DNA of 64,000 nt from Bdellovibrio bacteriovorus HD100 (GTDB lineage Bacteria; Bdellovibrionota; Bdellovibrionia; Bdellovibrionales; Bdellovibrionaceae): positions 744,001 through 808,000 of the forward strand of contig NC_005363.1 of NCBI RefSeq assembly GCF_000196175.1, written 5' to 3'. Shown piece by piece: positions 1 to 9,174 of the stretch (position 1 is its first letter; every line of letters starts with the position of its first letter). The notes beneath the pieces are model-generated. The model made no database searches and was not told where the DNA came from. It saw only the letters and a list, made by a program, of their open reading frames with translations. The position numbers and the translations under genes were made by a program.

Positions 1-599
1 AGCGAGTGATGGTGATTGAAGACTCCTCCGAGCTGCAGGTTGATTACGAGCACGTGGTGATGTTTGAAACCCGCCAGGCCGATGCCATGGGTAAGGGTGA
101 AGTCACGATCAAGGATCTTTTAAAGTCCGCCCTGCGTTTGCGTCCCGACCGAATCATCGTGGGGGAGGTTCGTTCCAGTGAAGCGATGGAACTGCTGAAC
201 GCCATGAATACCGGTCACAAAGGATGTATGGGAACGGTCCACGCCAACACGCCAGAAGATGCGATTGTGCGGTTGGAAGCCCTGGCTCAAGGTGGTGATG
301 CGAAGATCAGTGAGAAGGCTTTGCGCTCTCAGGTGTCTTCGGCGATTGAAATTATTATCCAGGTCTCACGTTTTTCGGACGGATCTCGCCGTATCGCAGC
401 AATCAGCGAAGTGCGCGGATTCAGTGCGGATGGTTCATACAACGTGATCCCGATCTTTGAAATGTCCCGCCTAACACGCCGTCCCGACGGAACCCTGGAA
501 GGAAAACTCCAGCCCACAGGCAACGTGCCGTCGTTCATGGAAGAAATCATCGACAACAACCTGCCCTTCCCAAAATCCAAGTTCGCAAAAGTCGCCTAA
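1..599 (+). CDS. cpaF: CpaF/TadA-family secretion ATPase, C-terminal part
   Basis: The 5' end lies outside the window; the open frame runs from base 3 with no start needed. This is the C-terminal half of a type II/IV secretion hexameric ATPase of the CpaF/TadA class, which powers Flp/Tad pilus assembly or related secretion at the cytoplasmic face of the inner membrane. Seen: an Asp-box region ([11 protein letters not shown]), Walker B ([12 protein letters not shown]) and a His box ([17 protein letters not shown]). The Walker A loop would lie upstream and cannot be seen. The protein ends with a short Pro/Lys-rich tail. No other tad genes follow, so in this window it is the last gene of its unit; whether it serves a Tad pilus depends on upstream genes. 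Confidence 0.88.
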   Translation, partial: RVMVIEDSSELQVDYEHVVMFETRQADAMGKGEVTIKDLLKSALRLRPDRIIVGEVRSSEAMELLNAMNTGHKGCMGTVHANTPEDAIVRLEALAQGGDAKISEKALRSQVSSAIEIIIQVSRFSDGSRRIAAISEVRGFSADGSYNVIPIFEMSRLTRRPDGTLEGKLQPTGNVPSFMEEIIDNNLPFPKSKFAKVA

Positions 600-684
600 A
601 AGGTGCCTGGTGACTTTTTACACCTACGCCGCGTTAATCCCATAACGCAGTTGCTCTGCACAGAGTGAAATATCGTTCGTTTTT

Positions 685-713
685 TTGTGTTTAAAGAGTG
701 GAAAAACTAGGCT
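685..713 (+). promoter_or_regulatory. Putative sigma70 promoter before the 726 gene
   Basis: TTGTGT (685-690) and TAGGCT (708-713) are 17 bases apart. Transcription would start near 720, only about 6 bases before the GTG at 726, so the leader would be almost absent. No Shine-Dalgarno sequence precedes the GTG. Confidence 0.35.
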
Positions 714-725
714 AAGACCTTCTTC

Positions 726-1751
726 GTGCACTTTAGTTGTAAGATTTCAAACGCAGTTTTAACCGTTCTGGAGCAGCAAGGCGAAGACCTCAGCCCGCTG
801 TATGAGCAGATCCATCTTCCGATGGAATTGCTCAAAGACTCGTCTTATTGGATGACTGCGCCTGAAATGGAAAACTTCCTGGAAACCGTACTGCGCCTTC
901 CGCTGAAGCGAGAAGAAAACATTCTGCAGCGTGCGGGACATGAAGGGCCGGAGTTGCGTGCGTGGGGAGTGCTGGACAGCGTTCTGCGCATGATGCCGCA
1001 CCCTCAGGAAATCTTCAACCAACCAGAGCAGTTCCTTTCTTACTTTATCTCTCCAAAACCACCGATTGAAAATCTTCGCCGTGATGAAGCCAGCATCTCG
1101 TTTGATCTGCCTTTGCCGGCAGAGCAATACCCGCTGGTGACGACTTACCTGAAGGCGGCGTTCGAGTCCCTGCCGGTTTACGTTGGTCAGCCGGCGGCGG
1201 TCTGTAACTGGGAAGGCATCACCATTCAGCTGAACTGGTCGACTCAGCAAAGTTCGATCTTCAGCGAATCGGTCGGCCATCAGGTCAGCCCGGCTTTGTT
1301 CCAAAGTCTGATCGATGATCTTCAGCGCACCCAGCGTGAACGTGAAGATCTGCAAAAATATGTCGGTGACCTTGAAGAAAGAATCCGTACAATTGAAAAA
1401 CAGAATCTGAAGTCCGCCACCGGCGTTCAGGCGGAAGTGCCAGAGAATGCAGCGTCTTCGCTGCTGCCTCATGAAGGCTCTTTGTCCCACCTGAATTTCG
1501 ACAGCGAAACTCCGGGCTATGTTTTGAGTCAGAATCTGGCGCGCCTGCACGACTACATGGTGCGCGCCCAGCAGCTGATCACCATGCTTGCAGCCCAGGG
1601 GAAAATGACCCCGGCGGTGAAAGAAGCCATGAGACGCGTTGACTGGGAGTTCGTAAAAACCCAGTACCCGCGCACGGTCTTTGAAAGCATGGATCTGGTT
1701 AAGAAAACGATGAATAAAAACGCCGACAAAGAAGGAAATCAACATGTCTGA
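726..1751 (+). CDS. Uncharacterised coiled-coil protein upstream of enolase
   Basis: A 341-residue cytoplasmic protein without signal peptide or membrane segment. The first 190 residues form an alpha/beta domain that faintly recalls the arabinose-binding-like or heme-NO-associated regulatory folds; I would not assign it. Residues about 200-230 ([26 protein letters not shown]) are a clear coiled coil, and the last 80 residues are helical and basic. The GTG start at 726 follows the promoter-like pair at 685-713 and lacks a ribosome binding site. The end overlaps the eno start by 8 bases, so the two genes are probably cotranscribed and translationally coupled. Function unknown. Confidence 0.7.
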   Translation: MHFSCKISNAVLTVLEQQGEDLSPLYEQIHLPMELLKDSSYWMTAPEMENFLETVLRLPLKREENILQRAGHEGPELRAWGVLDSVLRMMPHPQEIFNQPEQFLSYFISPKPPIENLRRDEASISFDLPLPAEQYPLVTTYLKAAFESLPVYVGQPAAVCNWEGITIQLNWSTQQSSIFSESVGHQVSPALFQSLIDDLQRTQREREDLQKYVGDLEERIRTIEKQNLKSATGVQAEVPENAASSLLPHEGSLSHLNFDSETPGYVLSQNLARLHDYMVRAQQLITMLAAQGKMTPAVKEAMRRVDWEFVKTQYPRTVFESMDLVKKTMNKNADKEGNQHV

Positions 1752-3012
1752 AATCATCAGTGTCATCTCTCGTGAAATCCTGGACAGCCGTGGAAACCCG
1801 ACTGTAGAGGTTGAAGTTACAACAGCTGACGGCAATATGGGCCGCGCAGCAGTTCCATCTGGTGCCTCCACAGGTGCTCACGAAGCTTGCGAGCTTCGCG
1901 ATGGCGACAAAAACCGTTTCCTGGGTAAAGGCGTTTACAAAGCTGTCGACAATGTTCGTGAAAAAATCGCTCCGGAAATCGTGGGCCTTCAGGCAACTGA
2001 ACAGGTTTACATCGATAAAATCCTGCGCGACATCGACGGCACTGAAAATAAATCCAACTTGGGCGCAAATGCGATCCTGGGTGTTTCTTTGGCAGTTGCC
2101 AAAGCGGCAGCTAAAGACTGCCGTTTGCCGCTTTACCGTTACGTTGGTGGCTCTCAGGCTTCTCGCTTGCCGGTTCCATTGATGAACGTTCTGAACGGTG
2201 GCGCGCACGCGAACAACGGTTTGGATATTCAGGAATTCATGATCGTTCCAACTGTGAACAACTCATACGCTGAGTCCCTGCGTGCAGGTACTGAGATCTT
2301 CCACACTCTGAAAAAGATCCTGGCGAAAAAAGGTCTTTCCACAGCAGTAGGTGACGAAGGTGGCTTCGCGCCGAAATTGGGTTCCAATCAGGAAGCTCTT
2401 GATTTGCTGATGAATGCGATTGTGGATGCTGGTTATGATCCAGGTCAGAACGTGTTCCTGGCGTTGGACGTGGCTGCAACTGAAATGTTCAAAGAAGGCA
2501 AATACGAATGGCAGGGTGGTCACATCAGCCCGACCGAACTTCTTGGCATCTACAAATCCTGGGCAGAGAAATATCCTCTTGTTTCCATTGAAGACGGCTT
2601 CGCGGAAGACGACTGGGATTCCTGGGTTCAGTCCACAGCTCAAATGGGCTCCACTATGCAGTTGATTGGTGATGATTTGTTTGTGACCAATCCAAAACGT
2701 CTGCGCATGGGTCTTGAGAAAAAAGCGGGTAACGCTTTGTTGGTGAAAGTAAACCAAATCGGTACTTTGACTGAAACTTACGAAGCCGTGAACCTGGCTC
2801 AACGTAACAAATTCCGCACAATCATGTCCCACCGCTCTGGTGAGACGGAAGATGTGACGATTGCAGATCTGGCTGTAGGCCTGAACTGCCATCAGATCAA
2901 AACAGGCAGCTTGTGCCGTGGTGAAAGAACCGCGAAGTACAACCAGCTTCTGAGAATCGAAGAAGACTTGGGCGGTATGGGCCTATACTGGGACAAAGCC
3001 GCCTTCCGATAG
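1744..3012 (+). CDS. eno: Enolase
   Basis: Phosphopyruvate hydratase, converting 2-phosphoglycerate to phosphoenolpyruvate in glycolysis. The 422-residue length is that of bacterial enolases. Seen: N-terminal [17 protein letters not shown], the flexible loop GAxSGASTGxxE ([17 protein letters not shown]), the metal-ligand regions [22 protein letters not shown] and [12 protein letters not shown], the catalytic Lys region [13 protein letters not shown] and the signature [31 protein letters not shown] before the ATG gives a ribosome binding site, inside the end of the upstream gene. A long structured intergenic region with a terminator follows. Confidence 0.98.
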   Translation: MSEIISVISREILDSRGNPTVEVEVTTADGNMGRAAVPSGASTGAHEACELRDGDKNRFLGKGVYKAVDNVREKIAPEIVGLQATEQVYIDKILRDIDGTENKSNLGANAILGVSLAVAKAAAKDCRLPLYRYVGGSQASRLPVPLMNVLNGGAHANNGLDIQEFMIVPTVNNSYAESLRAGTEIFHTLKKILAKKGLSTAVGDEGGFAPKLGSNQEALDLLMNAIVDAGYDPGQNVFLALDVAATEMFKEGKYEWQGGHISPTELLGIYKSWAEKYPLVSIEDGFAEDDWDSWVQSTAQMGSTMQLIGDDLFVTNPKRLRMGLEKKAGNALLVKVNQIGTLTETYEAVNLAQRNKFRTIMSHRSGETEDVTIADLAVGLNCHQIKTGSLCRGERTAKYNQLLRIEEDLGGMGLYWDKAAFR

Positions 3013-3018
3013 GCGGCC

Positions 3019-3236
3019 GCTGAAAAGGGTCCGACTGACTTCGTTGTGCTGCGGGCATCCTGCCCTTGCCCTTCGGGCTGACGCGCAAGAATAGCTTCCT
3101 GCTATTCTTGTCGGGCTCTCTCCTTCTCTCCGACGTGCTTGGAGCACGCCTCCGTTTCGGAGAGAACCCTCCGCCTTGCATTCGAGCCCTTTTGAGCGAC
3201 CTTGGTTTTGGGGTGGCTTTGGGGGACTGGCTCAAA
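3019..3236. repeat. Multi-hairpin intergenic structure after eno
   Basis: The 295-base gap between eno and the cupin gene is packed with inverted repeats: GGGCA 3053-3057 with TGCCC 3061-3065; a perfect 10-bp pair CAAGAATAGC 3086-3095 / GCTATTCTTG 3101-3110; a perfect 9-bp pair TTCTCTCCG 3124-3132 / CGGAGAGAA 3158-3166 enclosing CGTGCT 3134-3139 / AGCACG 3143-3148; and an outer imperfect pair around 3019-3031 and 3182-3196 (GCTGAAAAGGGTC against GAGCCCTTTTGAGC). No convincing ORF is present. It may be a mobile intergenic palindrome, a small RNA or an mRNA 3' structure. Confidence 0.5.
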
Positions 3237-3237
3237 A

Positions 3238-3260
3238 GCTCGCCTTTGGCGGGCTTTTTT
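3238..3260 (+). terminator. Rho-independent terminator downstream of eno
   Basis: GCTCGCC, loop TTT, GGCGGGC (one G-T pair), then six T. It closes the eno unit and separates it from the cupin gene. Confidence 0.75.
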
Positions 3261-3307
3261 GCGTTTTGGGAGAGAGTGTTCGTAAGTTTTTTATTGAGGA
3301 TACTTAG

Positions 3308-3685
3308 ATGGAAATAAATAGATTAGCCGATCGAAGTTTTCGTCAGTTGACGTCGTCGAAGACGGGTGAGGAGTTTTCCTTGTCGGCGGTGATCTCAGGT
3401 GCTTTGGGGGCTCAGGGGCTTTTTATTTCTCATGAGATATTGGAGCCTGGGAAGTCTTCATCGGCGCCTCACTTTCATAACGGCACGGATGAAGTGGTTT
3501 TCGTTACCAAAGGCAGTGTCGTTGCCAAGGAAGGTTCCGAAGAGCTGATCTTGCTGGTCGGTGACAGTGCTTGCTTTAAGGCTCAAAGTGGGTTGCCACA
3601 TTTTATTTCTAATCAATCCAGTGAGGTGGCCGAGTTTGTTCTGATTCGTTCTCGTCTTGACCAATCCGATGTCGTTTATGGCTAA
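3308..3685 (+). CDS. Cupin-domain protein
   Basis: A 125-residue single-domain cupin. Motif 1 is visible as SAPHFHNGTDEVVFVTKG (metal-binding His and Glu), followed by the Gly-rich turn VGDSACFKAQSGLPHFISN (motif 2 with Pro-His). Small cupins of this kind are sensor-like or isomerase/dioxygenase-like proteins and the substrate cannot be read from sequence. GAGGA seven bases before the ATG supports the start. The gene is convergent with katA and shares a hairpin terminator with it. No signal peptide, so cytoplasmic. Confidence 0.8.
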   Translation: MEINRLADRSFRQLTSSKTGEEFSLSAVISGALGAQGLFISHEILEPGKSSSAPHFHNGTDEVVFVTKGSVVAKEGSEELILLVGDSACFKAQSGLPHFISNQSSEVAEFVLIRSRLDQSDVVYG

Positions 3686-3720
3686 AAGGCCCGTTGCGCA
3701 AGTTGTGCAACGAGCCCTTT
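3686..3720. terminator. Shared terminator of cupin gene and katA
   Basis: Hairpin GGCCCGTTGCGCAA / TGCAACGAGCC (3688-3716) flanked by AAAA on the left and TTTC on the right, in the gap between two convergent genes, so it can act in both directions. Confidence 0.65.
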
Positions 3721-3722
3721 CG

Positions 3723-5156
3723 TTAGTCTAATCCCAATTTGGCGGCGATGCGGCCGCCATAATCCGGATCGCATCTCTTGAAGTGTTCTATGTTTTTGGT
3801 TTGCAGGTCCTCTGAAATGGTTTTCATCGTGCCTGCGATGTTGGATGTTAAACGGTCTTTTTCTTCTTCGCTGAGCATTCGATACAAATTTCCGGCCTGC
3901 GTGAAGTCGTCATTGTCTTTGTGGGAGTCATGACGATCCAGAGTGCCTGACAAATTCAAGGCAGGGTCTTTGAAGCTTTCGTTCTGTACCGGACCGCCAA
4001 AACCATTGGGTTCATAGTTGTCCTGTCTTCCTCCGTTGCCGTCGAATCTCATGCTGCCATCGCGGTGATAACTGTTTACTTCCGAGTGCGGGCGATTCAC
4101 TGGCAGGTACTGATAGTTTACCCCCAGGCGATAGCGTTGGGCATCCGGATAGGCGAACAGTCGTCCTTGCAGCATCTTATCCGGTGAAAAACCCACGCCC
4201 GGTGGGACGTTGCTTGGTGAAAAGGCGGCTTGTTCGACTTCAGCAAAATAGTTTTCCGGATTTCTGTTCAGCTCAAGAATCCCGACATCCAACAGTGGGA
4301 ATTCGCTGTGTGGCCACACCTTGGTAAGATCAAACGGATCAAACCGGAATTGTTCGGCCTGACGTTCAGTCATAATTTGAACCTTCAAAGCCCAGCGTGG
4401 GAATTCCTTTCTTTCAATCGCCTCGAATAGATCGCGACCGGCATAATCCGGATCAGTTCCCGCCAGTTCGACGGCTTTGGCGACAGGAAGATTTTTGATC
4501 CCTTGCATGGATTTGAAGTGGAACTTCACCCACACGCGTTCGTTTTTATCATTGATAAAGCTGAACGTGTGGCTACCGTAGCCATTCATAAAGCGATAGC
4601 CATCTGGGATTCCGCGATCACTGAATAAGATCGTGATCTGGTGCAAAGCTTCAGGAGCTTTGGACCAGTAATCCCACATACGCACCGGGTTTTTATATCC
4701 TGTTTGCGGATCGCGTTTCTGCGAGTGGATGAAGTCCGGGAACTTCAAGGGATCTCGTTCAAAGAAGACCGGCGTGTTGTTGCCCACGATGTCCCAGTTG
4801 CCTTCTTCGGTATAGAACTTTAAGGCAAAGCCGCGCGGGTCGCGCTCGGTATCTGCGGAACCTTTTTCTCCTGCGACAGTTGAAAAGCGCAGGAAGGCTT
4901 CGGTCTTTTTGCCGATCTTTGAAAAGATCGCCGCTTTGGTGAAGCGCGTGATGTCATGAGTGACGGTGAAGGTGCCATAGGCGCCAGAGCCCTTGGCATG
5001 AACCACGCGCTCTGGAATGCGCTCGCGGTTGAAGTGCGCGAGCTTTTCAATCAGGTGATAGTCCTGCAAAGCCACCGGGCCGCGCGGGCCGGAAGTAAGG
5101 CTGTGCTGGTTTTCAGAAATGGGAATGCCTGCGGATGTTGTGAGTGTCTTTTTCAT
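3723..5156 (-). CDS. katA: Catalase (monofunctional, heme)
   Basis: Small-subunit (477 residues) heme catalase that dismutates hydrogen peroxide. Seen: distal His region [18 protein letters not shown], the Asn region [16 protein letters not shown], and the proximal Tyr motif [14 protein letters not shown]. There is no C-terminal flavodoxin-like domain, so it belongs to the small clade. It has no signal peptide. It lies 3 bases downstream of an ankyrin-repeat gene on the same strand, an arrangement known for catalase/AnkB pairs, in which the ankyrin protein supports catalase activity. It probably defends the cell against peroxide during aerobic growth or attack. Confidence 0.97.
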   Translation of the reverse strand: MKKTLTTSAGIPISENQHSLTSGPRGPVALQDYHLIEKLAHFNRERIPERVVHAKGSGAYGTFTVTHDITRFTKAAIFSKIGKKTEAFLRFSTVAGEKGSADTERDPRGFALKFYTEEGNWDIVGNNTPVFFERDPLKFPDFIHSQKRDPQTGYKNPVRMWDYWSKAPEALHQITILFSDRGIPDGYRFMNGYGSHTFSFINDKNERVWVKFHFKSMQGIKNLPVAKAVELAGTDPDYAGRDLFEAIERKEFPRWALKVQIMTERQAEQFRFDPFDLTKVWPHSEFPLLDVGILELNRNPENYFAEVEQAAFSPSNVPPGVGFSPDKMLQGRLFAYPDAQRYRLGVNYQYLPVNRPHSEVNSYHRDGSMRFDGNGGRQDNYEPNGFGGPVQNESFKDPALNLSGTLDRHDSHKDNDDFTQAGNLYRMLSEEEKDRLTSNIAGTMKTISEDLQTKNIEHFKRCDPDYGGRIAAKLGLD

Positions 5157-5159
5157 AAA

Positions 5160-5645
5160 TTAACCTCGTGCGGGGATGAAGAAATGGGATAAAGCCTGCA
5201 GACGGCGCCAGAGGCGTGATCCTGGGGCGGGTGGTTCAGATTGAAGCTCATTGAACAGTCGCACCAGATCGTCGCGGCCAAAGGCTTCGGCAAAGCTCAA
5301 AGCAGTCTGCCCCTTGGGGTTGCGGGCATTCAGGTCGGCGCCGGCTCGGAGCAGCTGGCGGGCGATTTTGTCATGGCCCTTAAAAGCCACGCCCATAAGG
5401 ATGGTATTGCCACTGTTGTCGCGCGAATTGACGTCGGCGCGACAGGAGATCAGCAGACTTACCAGGGAAAGGTGGCCATTATAGGCGGCCAGCATCAGCA
5501 GGGAGTGGCCCTTGTGGTTTTTCAAGTCGGGATTTCCCAGATTCTTCAGATAAGTCATTACCTGGCTGTAGTCATTTTGGCGAACGGCCTCAAAAACCGG
5601 GTCTTCGGTTTGTGCCGTCTTAAGATAGTCTGCCCACGTTCTCAT
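5160..5645 (-). CDS. Ankyrin-repeat protein paired with catalase
   Basis: 161 residues with about four ankyrin repeats (HKGHSLLMLAAYNGHLSLV, DNSGNTILMGVAFKGHDKIA, NPKGQTALSFAEAFGRDDLV). It sits first in a two-gene unit with katA, 3 bases apart. In Pseudomonas, AnkB encoded next to KatB is needed for full catalase activity, and the same role is inferred here. No signal peptide is visible, so unlike the known Bdellovibrio ankyrin protein that shields the predator from its own DacB enzymes in the periplasm, this one should stay in the cytoplasm. The start has no close alternative. Confidence 0.85.
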   Translation of the reverse strand: MRTWADYLKTAQTEDPVFEAVRQNDYSQVMTYLKNLGNPDLKNHKGHSLLMLAAYNGHLSLVSLLISCRADVNSRDNSGNTILMGVAFKGHDKIARQLLRAGADLNARNPKGQTALSFAEAFGRDDLVRLFNELQSEPPAPGSRLWRRLQALSHFFIPARG

Positions 5646-5694
5646 AACACCTCTCTTGCTTTCACTAAGATCGGCGAAATGAAGGTATAAATCG

Positions 5695-5724
5695 AATCGA
5701 TAATAAATATGAGAACTATCGATA
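5695..5724. promoter_or_regulatory. AT-rich inverted repeat in the ank-katA / ftsB gap
   Basis: AATCGATA (5695-5702) and TATCGATA (5717-5724) form an inverted repeat separated by 14 bases, between divergent genes. It could be an operator, for example for a peroxide regulator of ank-katA, but no known consensus is matched. A GC-rich hairpin (5739-5770, AAGGCT...GGACC / GGTCC...AGCCTT) lies beside it. Confidence 0.3.
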
Positions 5725-5787
5725 TTAACTATAAAGGCAAGGCTGGACCTAGGCTTCGGTCCTGTAGCCTTCGTCTGGGTATATAGC

Positions 5788-5793
5788 TAGAAT
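5788..5793 (+). promoter_or_regulatory. -10-like TAGAAT just before the division gene
   Basis: TAGAAT ends 7 bases before the ATG at 5800, the distance expected between a -10 element and the transcription start. No good -35 is seen. It fits the leaderless pattern found at other genes here. Confidence 0.35.
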
Positions 5794-5799
5794 GGATTC

Positions 5800-6105
5800 A
5801 TGTCTTACACTCAGTTTGCGGTAGGTTTACGTCGATTTCTGAACAGTCCCACAAAAGTGGCGCTGGTTTGTTTGCTGATCTTTTCAGTTTCCATCGTTGT
5901 GAATGGAAATGCCTTCCGCCTGTGGGGTCTGCACCGTGATTTTGATAGAATCACATTTGAAATCCAGCAGACGCGTCAGAACATTGCGGCTCTGACCGGC
6001 CAACTTAAGCAGGCTAAGGACCCTTCCTTTATTGAGCGCCAGGCTCGCGATAAATTGGATCTGGCGGGCGAGCACGACCTGGTTTTTGTATTCCCTGAGC
6101 AATAG
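5800..6105 (+). CDS. ftsB: FtsB/DivIC-family septum formation protein
   Basis: A 101-residue bitopic membrane protein: short cytoplasmic N-terminus, one membrane segment (about residues 19-38, VALVCLLIFSVSIVVNG), a periplasmic coiled coil (DFDRITFEIQQTRQNIAALTGQLKQ) and the family C-terminus FIERQARDKLDLAGEHDLVFVFPE. FtsB/DivIC works with FtsL and FtsQ/DivIB to activate septal wall synthesis. In many proteobacteria ftsB follows eno; here eno is only 2.8 kb upstream, which supports the assignment. It has no Shine-Dalgarno sequence; a TAGAAT hexamer 7 bases before the ATG suggests a leaderless mRNA. Confidence 0.88.
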   Translation: MSYTQFAVGLRRFLNSPTKVALVCLLIFSVSIVVNGNAFRLWGLHRDFDRITFEIQQTRQNIAALTGQLKQAKDPSFIERQARDKLDLAGEHDLVFVFPEQ

Positions 6106-6204
6106 CCAATAACCCATCGCATTATCTAGTGTCTTCCGGGTATAATACAAATAGTATTCCTGCTCTATTCGGGGATACTTTTTGAAGTGATCCCAGGGGT
6201 TTAT

Positions 6205-6510
6205 ATGCTAGATAATAATATTCAGCAGCTTGATTGGAATAAAGAATCTCTCCGTGACCTCCGCCTGCGTTTGGGCTGGAGCCGATCCGATCTTGCCCGT
6301 CGTTTGCATTGTTCAATTGGTGACATCGAAGCTTGGGAAGAAGGACGCCGCTCTGTCGAGTCCTCCATCCGTGGCGATCTGGAGATCATTCTTCGTCAGG
6401 CGGAAGCTTGCAGCGATGAGGTCAAATACACTCCGGCTGCGGAAAACGAGCTGGATAAAAATGCCCTGGAACAAATCGATTTCACTCGCGTGAAAGCCGA
6501 ATTGAAATAG
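6205..6510 (+). CDS. Small helix-turn-helix (XRE-like) regulator
   Basis: 101 residues with a helix-turn-helix at about 16-70: SLRDLRLRLGWSRSDLARRLHCSIGDIEAWEEGRRS, the Cro/XRE layout, followed by an acidic tail. Likely a DNA-binding regulator of unknown target. I chose the ATG at 6205 because AGGGG lies five bases upstream; an in-frame GTG at 6187 would add six residues but is poorly served by a ribosome binding site. The gene lies alone between ftsB and polA. No effector domain is present. Confidence 0.7.
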   Translation: MLDNNIQQLDWNKESLRDLRLRLGWSRSDLARRLHCSIGDIEAWEEGRRSVESSIRGDLEIILRQAEACSDEVKYTPAAENELDKNALEQIDFTRVKAELK

Positions 6511-6573
6511 GCATCAATCATCGACAATCAGGCCTGTGCGGTGTAGACCTTTGGTTTACATCCGGAGGCCTTC

Positions 6574-9165
6574 ATGAAGAAAATCTACCTTATTGACGTC
6601 AGTGCCATGTTCTTTCGCGCCTTCTACGCGATTCGTGCCCTTTCGTCTCCAAGCGGAGTTCCGGTTAACGCCGTTTACGGCTTCCTTTCCATGATGATCA
6701 AACTTCTGAAAGAGGAAAAACCCGAGTATCTGGTTTTCTGCTATGACCGCAAAGAACCCTCTTTCCGAAAAACCATGTACGATGGCTACAAAGCTCACCG
6801 TACCGAGATGCCGGACGAACTGGCCCAACAAATCCCTTATATCAAAAGACTGGCAGACCTGCTGGGAGTTCCCGCATTTGAAGTCGAATCCTTCGAGGCC
6901 GATGACATCATCGGGACATTGACTAAATGGAGCCGTCGCAATGGCATGGAAGTGTTCATTGTCAGCGGCGATAAAGACTTCGGCCAGCTGATCGAAGACG
7001 GCGTCACGCTGTACGACACGATGAAGGGTGTTCGCTACAACGCTGAAGGTGTCTTTGAAAAGTGGGGTGTGCGCCCGGATCAGTTTATCGACTATCTGGC
7101 GATTGTGGGGGATGCTTCGGACAACGTTCCGGGCGTAAAGGGTGTCGGGGAAAAAGGCGCCATCAAGCTTTTGGAGCAGTTCAAACACGTCGAAGACATC
7201 TATGAAAATATCGACAAAGTTGAAAGCAAAAGCGTTCGTGAAAAGCTGATTGCCTCCAAAGACAATGCACTACTGTCCAAAAAGCTGGTGACTATTTCCT
7301 GCGACGTACCGATGCCGGATGACCTTGAGGCCTACAAACTCAAGCCGTTCAAGGCGGACGAACTGCGTGCCTTCCTGCATGAGCTGAATTTTAAATCCTT
7401 CGAAAAAAGTCTGTTTGGAACAGTGGACACGACTCCGGCAGCGGCGGCACCAGCGGCTCCGGCCGGTCCGTTGATCAAGACGGCAGCCCCCTCCGCGCCA
7501 TTGAGTATTGCCGATGATGTCGCGCCGACCATCGTGATTGCCAAAGAAGAGCGTCAGTTCACTGAAAAAAGCATGACAACCCGCGAGCTGGCCGACTTCC
7601 TGGCGGAACACCAAAGCCTTTGGGGCTTTAGCGACATGCGTGGAGTCTTCATCGGAACTGAGTCCCAGATCATCCAGGTCCCTGATCATGAATATCTGGG
7701 GAAGTTGACCGACACTTTCCAAGTTCAATGGCATGGCTATGACCTGAAGTCCTTCTGGCACAAGATCGGAGCGAAAACTCCGGTGGCGGCCTGGGATTCC
7801 CAGTTGGCGGCTTATGTGTTGAAGGCCGGTGACACCTCCGATTTTGCCAAGATCTACACTCGCTTTATGGCCGATGTGTTGCCGGATTTGGCATCACCAT
7901 CGCAGCTGTACAATGCTCAATTGAATTTTGCCACAACCCTGAAATCCCAGTTGCAGACCGTGCAGGGTGAAAAGGTTTATCAGGAACTGGATCTTCCATT
8001 GGCCCGTGTGCTTTTGTCCATGGAGCGTCTGGGGGTTCGCATCGACAAGGATCTTTTGGCCAAACAAAGTGAAGAGCTGGCGAAAGACATCGCAGAAATC
8101 GAAAAACAAATCCACGAAGCGGCAGGGGAGTCCTTTAACGTCGGAAGCCCGAAGCAGCTGGGCGTGATCCTGTTTGAAAAACTGGGCCTGCCTGCCGGGA
8201 AAAAAACAAAAACCGGCTATTCCACAGACGAAGAAGTGTTGTTGGGTCTGGAGCATCCGATTGCAAAACTGGTTTTGCAATGGCGTGAGATGTCCAAGCT
8301 GAAGTCCACTTACGTCGATGCCTTGCCAACCATGATTGATCCTAAAGACGAGCGCGTGCACACGAGCTTTAATCAGGCCCTGACCACCACGGGCCGTCTT
8401 TCCAGCACGCAGCCGAATTTGCAGAATATTCCAATTCGTACCGCGCGCGGCCAGCAGGTGCGCAAGGCGTTCATCGCGGCTCCGCGCATGAAGCTTCTGT
8501 CGGTGGATTATTCCCAGATTGAACTGCGCATCCTGGCGCATATTTCCGAAGACCCGAACTTGTGCAAAGCCTTTGCTGAAGACCTCGACATTCACGCGGC
8601 CACCGCAGCGGAAGTGTTTGGGGTGCCTTTGAAAGATGTGACTGCTGAACACCGTCGTTCTGCGAAGGCCGTGAACTTTGGAATTGCTTACGGTCAGGGG
8701 GCCTTCGGTCTGGCGGAAAACCTGGGTATTTCACGCACCGAAGCCAAGGATATTATCGAGCGCTATTTCAACCGCTTTAAAAACGTCCGCGAGTATATCG
8801 ATGGCACCATCAAGATGGCTCACGAAAAAGGCTATGTTGAAACGCTGTTTGGACGCCGCCGTTATATCGACGAGCTTCAGTCCAAGAACATGGCTTTAAA
8901 AAAGTTCGGCGAGCGCGCCGCGATCAACGCCCCGATTCAGGGGACTGCCAGTGATCTGGTGAAAAAGGCGATGATCGAAGTGTTTGAAAAAGTGCCGGTG
9001 CGCATGCTGTTGCAGGTGCACGATGAATTGATCTTCGAGGATTTCGAGGAGAATCTGCAGAAACATTCCCCTCAGTTGGTTTCAATCATGGAAAACGTGA
9101 TGAAGCTGAAAGTGCCGTTGAAGGTCAATTATGCGATCGGGAACAACTGGGACGAAGCTCACTAG
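6574..9165 (+). CDS. polA: DNA polymerase I
   Basis: 863 residues. The N-terminal 5'-3' flap exonuclease (about 1-290) is intact: IYLIDVSAMFFRAFYA, FEADDIIGTL, VSGDKDFGQL and the helix-hairpin-helix region GDASDNVPGVKGVGEKGA. A Pro/Ala linker (about 288-310) follows. The middle domain has the proofreading fold but its first exonuclease motif (normally DxE) reads GFSDMRG, so proofreading is probably lost, as in Taq and Bacillus enzymes. The polymerase domain is intact: motif A LLSVDYSQIELRILAHIS, motif B RRSAKAVNFGIAYGQG, motif C LLQVHDELIFE. A strong GGAGG site precedes the ATG. It works in Okazaki fragment maturation and repair. Confidence 0.97.
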   Translation: MKKIYLIDVSAMFFRAFYAIRALSSPSGVPVNAVYGFLSMMIKLLKEEKPEYLVFCYDRKEPSFRKTMYDGYKAHRTEMPDELAQQIPYIKRLADLLGVPAFEVESFEADDIIGTLTKWSRRNGMEVFIVSGDKDFGQLIEDGVTLYDTMKGVRYNAEGVFEKWGVRPDQFIDYLAIVGDASDNVPGVKGVGEKGAIKLLEQFKHVEDIYENIDKVESKSVREKLIASKDNALLSKKLVTISCDVPMPDDLEAYKLKPFKADELRAFLHELNFKSFEKSLFGTVDTTPAAAAPAAPAGPLIKTAAPSAPLSIADDVAPTIVIAKEERQFTEKSMTTRELADFLAEHQSLWGFSDMRGVFIGTESQIIQVPDHEYLGKLTDTFQVQWHGYDLKSFWHKIGAKTPVAAWDSQLAAYVLKAGDTSDFAKIYTRFMADVLPDLASPSQLYNAQLNFATTLKSQLQTVQGEKVYQELDLPLARVLLSMERLGVRIDKDLLAKQSEELAKDIAEIEKQIHEAAGESFNVGSPKQLGVILFEKLGLPAGKKTKTGYSTDEEVLLGLEHPIAKLVLQWREMSKLKSTYVDALPTMIDPKDERVHTSFNQALTTTGRLSSTQPNLQNIPIRTARGQQVRKAFIAAPRMKLLSVDYSQIELRILAHISEDPNLCKAFAEDLDIHAATAAEVFGVPLKDVTAEHRRSAKAVNFGIAYGQGAFGLAENLGISRTEAKDIIERYFNRFKNVREYIDGTIKMAHEKGYVETLFGRRRYIDELQSKNMALKKFGERAAINAPIQGTASDLVKKAMIEVFEKVPVRMLLQVHDELIFEDFEENLQKHSPQLVSIMENVMKLKVPLKVNYAIGNNWDEAH

Positions 9166-9174
9166 GGCTTCGTC
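9151..9174. terminator. Hairpin between convergent polA and lipoprotein gene
   Basis: GACGAAGC (9151-9158) / GCTTCGTC (9167-9174), a perfect 8-bp stem that overlaps the polA stop codon, followed by a short T-rich run. It probably ends both convergent transcripts. Confidence 0.55.

Noticed and set aside
601-625. AGGTG...CACCT element after cpaF as a terminator or REP-type repeat
   Set aside because: The stem is only 5 bp with a long loop and no other copy is evident in this window; I cannot support it as a repeat.
759-1871. 370-codon open frame on the minus strand
   Set aside because: It lies wholly opposite the coiled-coil gene and the eno start, has Arg/His/Phe-rich shadow composition and no ribosome binding site.
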